DNA of 55,881 bases from an uncultured Bacteroidales bacterium. GTDB taxonomy: Bacteria > Bacteroidota > Bacteroidia > Bacteroidales > FEN-979. Location: positions 1-55,881 of the forward strand of contig CAIKNA010000209.1 of the NCBI GenBank assembly GCA_903828645.1, given 5' to 3'. The notes beneath the pieces are model-generated. The model did not search any database. It was given only the letters and a program-made list of their open reading frames with translations, and was not told the origin of the DNA. Numbering within the stretch: position 1 is the stretch's first letter; each line of letters begins with the position of its first letter. This document shows positions 55,217 to 55,881 of the stretch, one piece after another. The position numbers and the translations under genes were made by a program.

Positions 55217-55881
55217 ATGAATCGATACAATCCACGAATTCATCACCGCAGATCAATCCGTAAAAAAGGATACGATTATGCCCGGGACGGTTTCTATTTT
55301 ATCACTATCTGTTGTCATGACCGGATTGACCGGTTTGGGCATGTCGAAAATGGAAAAATGATCATGAACGAATATGGTGAGGTTGCATACAACGAATGGA
55401 TAAAATTAACAGAACGATACCCCAATATTGTATTGGATGTGTTCCAAATAATGCCTAACCATTTTCACGGCATCATTGCCATACCACCCGTAGGGGCAAC
55501 CCTTGCGGTTGCCCCAAATAATACCATCGCCCCAAATACCATCGCCCCAAATACCATCGCCCCAAATACCATTGCCCCAAATACCATTGCCCCAAATACC
55601 ATTGCCCCAAATACCATTGCCCCAAATACCATCGCCCCAAATACCATTGCCCCAAATAATACCATCGCCCCAAATACCATTGCCCAAAATACCATCGCCC
55701 CAAATAATACCATCGCCCCAAATACCATTGCCCAAAATACCATCGCCCAAAACAATAACGTCGCCCAAAACAATAACGTCGCACAAAACAATAACGTCGC
55801 CCAAAACAATAACGTCGCACAAAACAATAACGTCGCACAAAACAATAACGTCGCACAAAACAATAACGTCGCACAAAACAA
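55217..55881 (+). CDS. Y1 (HUH) REP-associated tyrosine transposase with in-frame repeats; 3' partial
   Basis: The frame starts at ATG 55217 (MNRYNPRIHHRRSIRKKGYD) and stays open to the window end, 221 codons. Residues 20-90 match the Y1_Tnp/RAYT domain: GYDYARDGFYFITICCHDRI, GEVAYNEWIKLTERYPN and the HUH motif in MPNHFHGIIAIP. The catalytic tyrosine would lie beyond the visible part. Straight after the HUH strand the sequence encodes VGATLAVAP from a GTAG-headed palindrome, then Asn-rich units NTIAP and NNNVAQ from a 15/18-bp tandem array. RAYTs are single-copy, domesticated transposases thought to mobilise REP palindromes. It lies 36 bases after hypA on the same strand. Confidence 0.82.
   Translation, partial: MNRYNPRIHHRRSIRKKGYDYARDGFYFITICCHDRIDRFGHVENGKMIMNEYGEVAYNEWIKLTERYPNIVLDVFQIMPNHFHGIIAIPPVGATLAVAPNNTIAPNTIAPNTIAPNTIAPNTIAPNTIAPNTIAPNTIAPNTIAPNNTIAPNTIAQNTIAPNNTIAPNTIAQNTIAQNNNVAQNNNVAQNNNVAQNNNVAQNNNVAQNNNVAQNNNVAQN
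55490..55515 (+). repeat. REP palindrome with GTAG head inside the transposase gene
   Basis: GTAG (55490-55493) leads into GGGGCAACC / GGTTGCCCC, perfect 9-base arms (55493-55501, 55507-55515) with loop CTTGC. A GTAG or similar tetranucleotide 5' of an imperfect palindrome is the usual RAYT recognition layout. It is translated as VGATLAVAP. Confidence 0.75.
55511..55881 (+). repeat. Coding minisatellite: 15- and 18-bp units, open at window end
   Basis: The array starts on the right arm of the palindrome. Order: one 18-bp GCCCCAAATAATACCATC, eight 15-bp GCCCCAAATACCAT(C/T), then 18-15-15-18-15-15, then seven 18-bp GC(C/A)CAAAACAATAACGTC units and a partial one. All units are multiples of three and keep the transposase frame (APNTI, APNNTI, AQNTI, AQNNNV). 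The array continues past the window. There are no unique spacers. Confidence 0.95.

Noticed and set aside
55406-55881. Three long minus-strand open frames full of repeated WYLGQ/FGAMV/GDGIW units
   Set aside because: They are antisense readings of the 15/18-bp tandem array; the plus-strand frame contains the transposase HUH domain and explains the DNA.
55511-55881. CRISPR array
   Set aside because: Units are 15-18 bp and directly adjacent, with no unique spacers and no cas genes.

Overview
The window looks like one contiguous piece of a Bacteroidota chromosome, most likely an anaerobic, uncultured Bacteroidales or Marinilabiliales-type lineage. The evidence is type IX secretion C-terminal sorting domains on several very large exported proteins, a gldA-gldF-gldG gliding/secretion ABC cluster, a heavy-metal RND pump fused to its own outer-membrane factor, promoters of the TAnnTTTG type, and almost no Shine-Dalgarno sites. 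No rRNA, tRNA, CRISPR array or phage region was seen.

Layout. (1) 1-3403: 3' end of a fused RND permease/outer-membrane efflux gene and its lipoprotein adaptor. (2) 3532-6839: gldA, gldF, gldG. (3) 6893-21579: a nearly complete anaerobic purine/urate-breakdown locus of the 'selenium-linked' type. It holds ygeY and ygeW on the plus strand; ygfK, two fold-type-II PLP enzymes, a fused Fe-S/molybdenum xanthine-dehydrogenase-like hydroxylase, ssnA and hyuA as one minus-strand operon; and a guanine deaminase. The expected diaminopropionate ammonia-lyase (YgeX) is not recognisable, and the two PLP enzymes sit where it should be. (4) 21610-43316: six collinear minus-strand genes spanning about 22 kb with very short gaps. 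Two paralogous pairs (a giant kelch/beta-helix/dockerin-like protein followed by a four-cohesin/Ig protein, all with T9SS tails) flank a histidine kinase with a VCBS/ASPIC ectodomain and its NarL-type response regulator. One good promoter (43468-43498) precedes the set. (5) 43590-45165: an eroded third copy of the pair, with internal deletions, a stop and frameshifts. (6) 45258-49383: a small TonB-C protein, a heparinase II/III-like secreted protein that appears to have lost its sorting tail, a large imperfect inverted repeat, and a DUF4197 protein. (7) 49380-55180: a histidine-rich NicO-type nickel transporter divergent from hypF-hypC-hypD-hypE-hypA, which matures [NiFe] hydrogenase; hypB and the hydrogenase itself are not in the window. 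(8) 55217-end: a Y1/RAYT-type HUH transposase, open at the window edge, whose frame runs through a GTAG-headed REP palindrome and then through at least 371 bp of in-frame 15/18-bp tandem repeats.

How it fits together. Guanine deaminase supplies xanthine. The molybdenum hydroxylase with YgfK as flavin/Fe-S redox partner handles purine or urate redox steps. SsnA and HyuA are amidohydrolases for deamination or ring opening, and YgeW/YgeY remove carbamoyl/ureido groups to give diaminopropionate, which a PLP lyase would convert to pyruvate and ammonia. The cohesin/dockerin block looks like a self-contained, regulated cell-surface assembly system exported by T9SS. Short palindromic REP-like elements recur (two inside ygfK, a doublet between two purine genes, one inside the transposase), suggesting active small-repeat dynamics.
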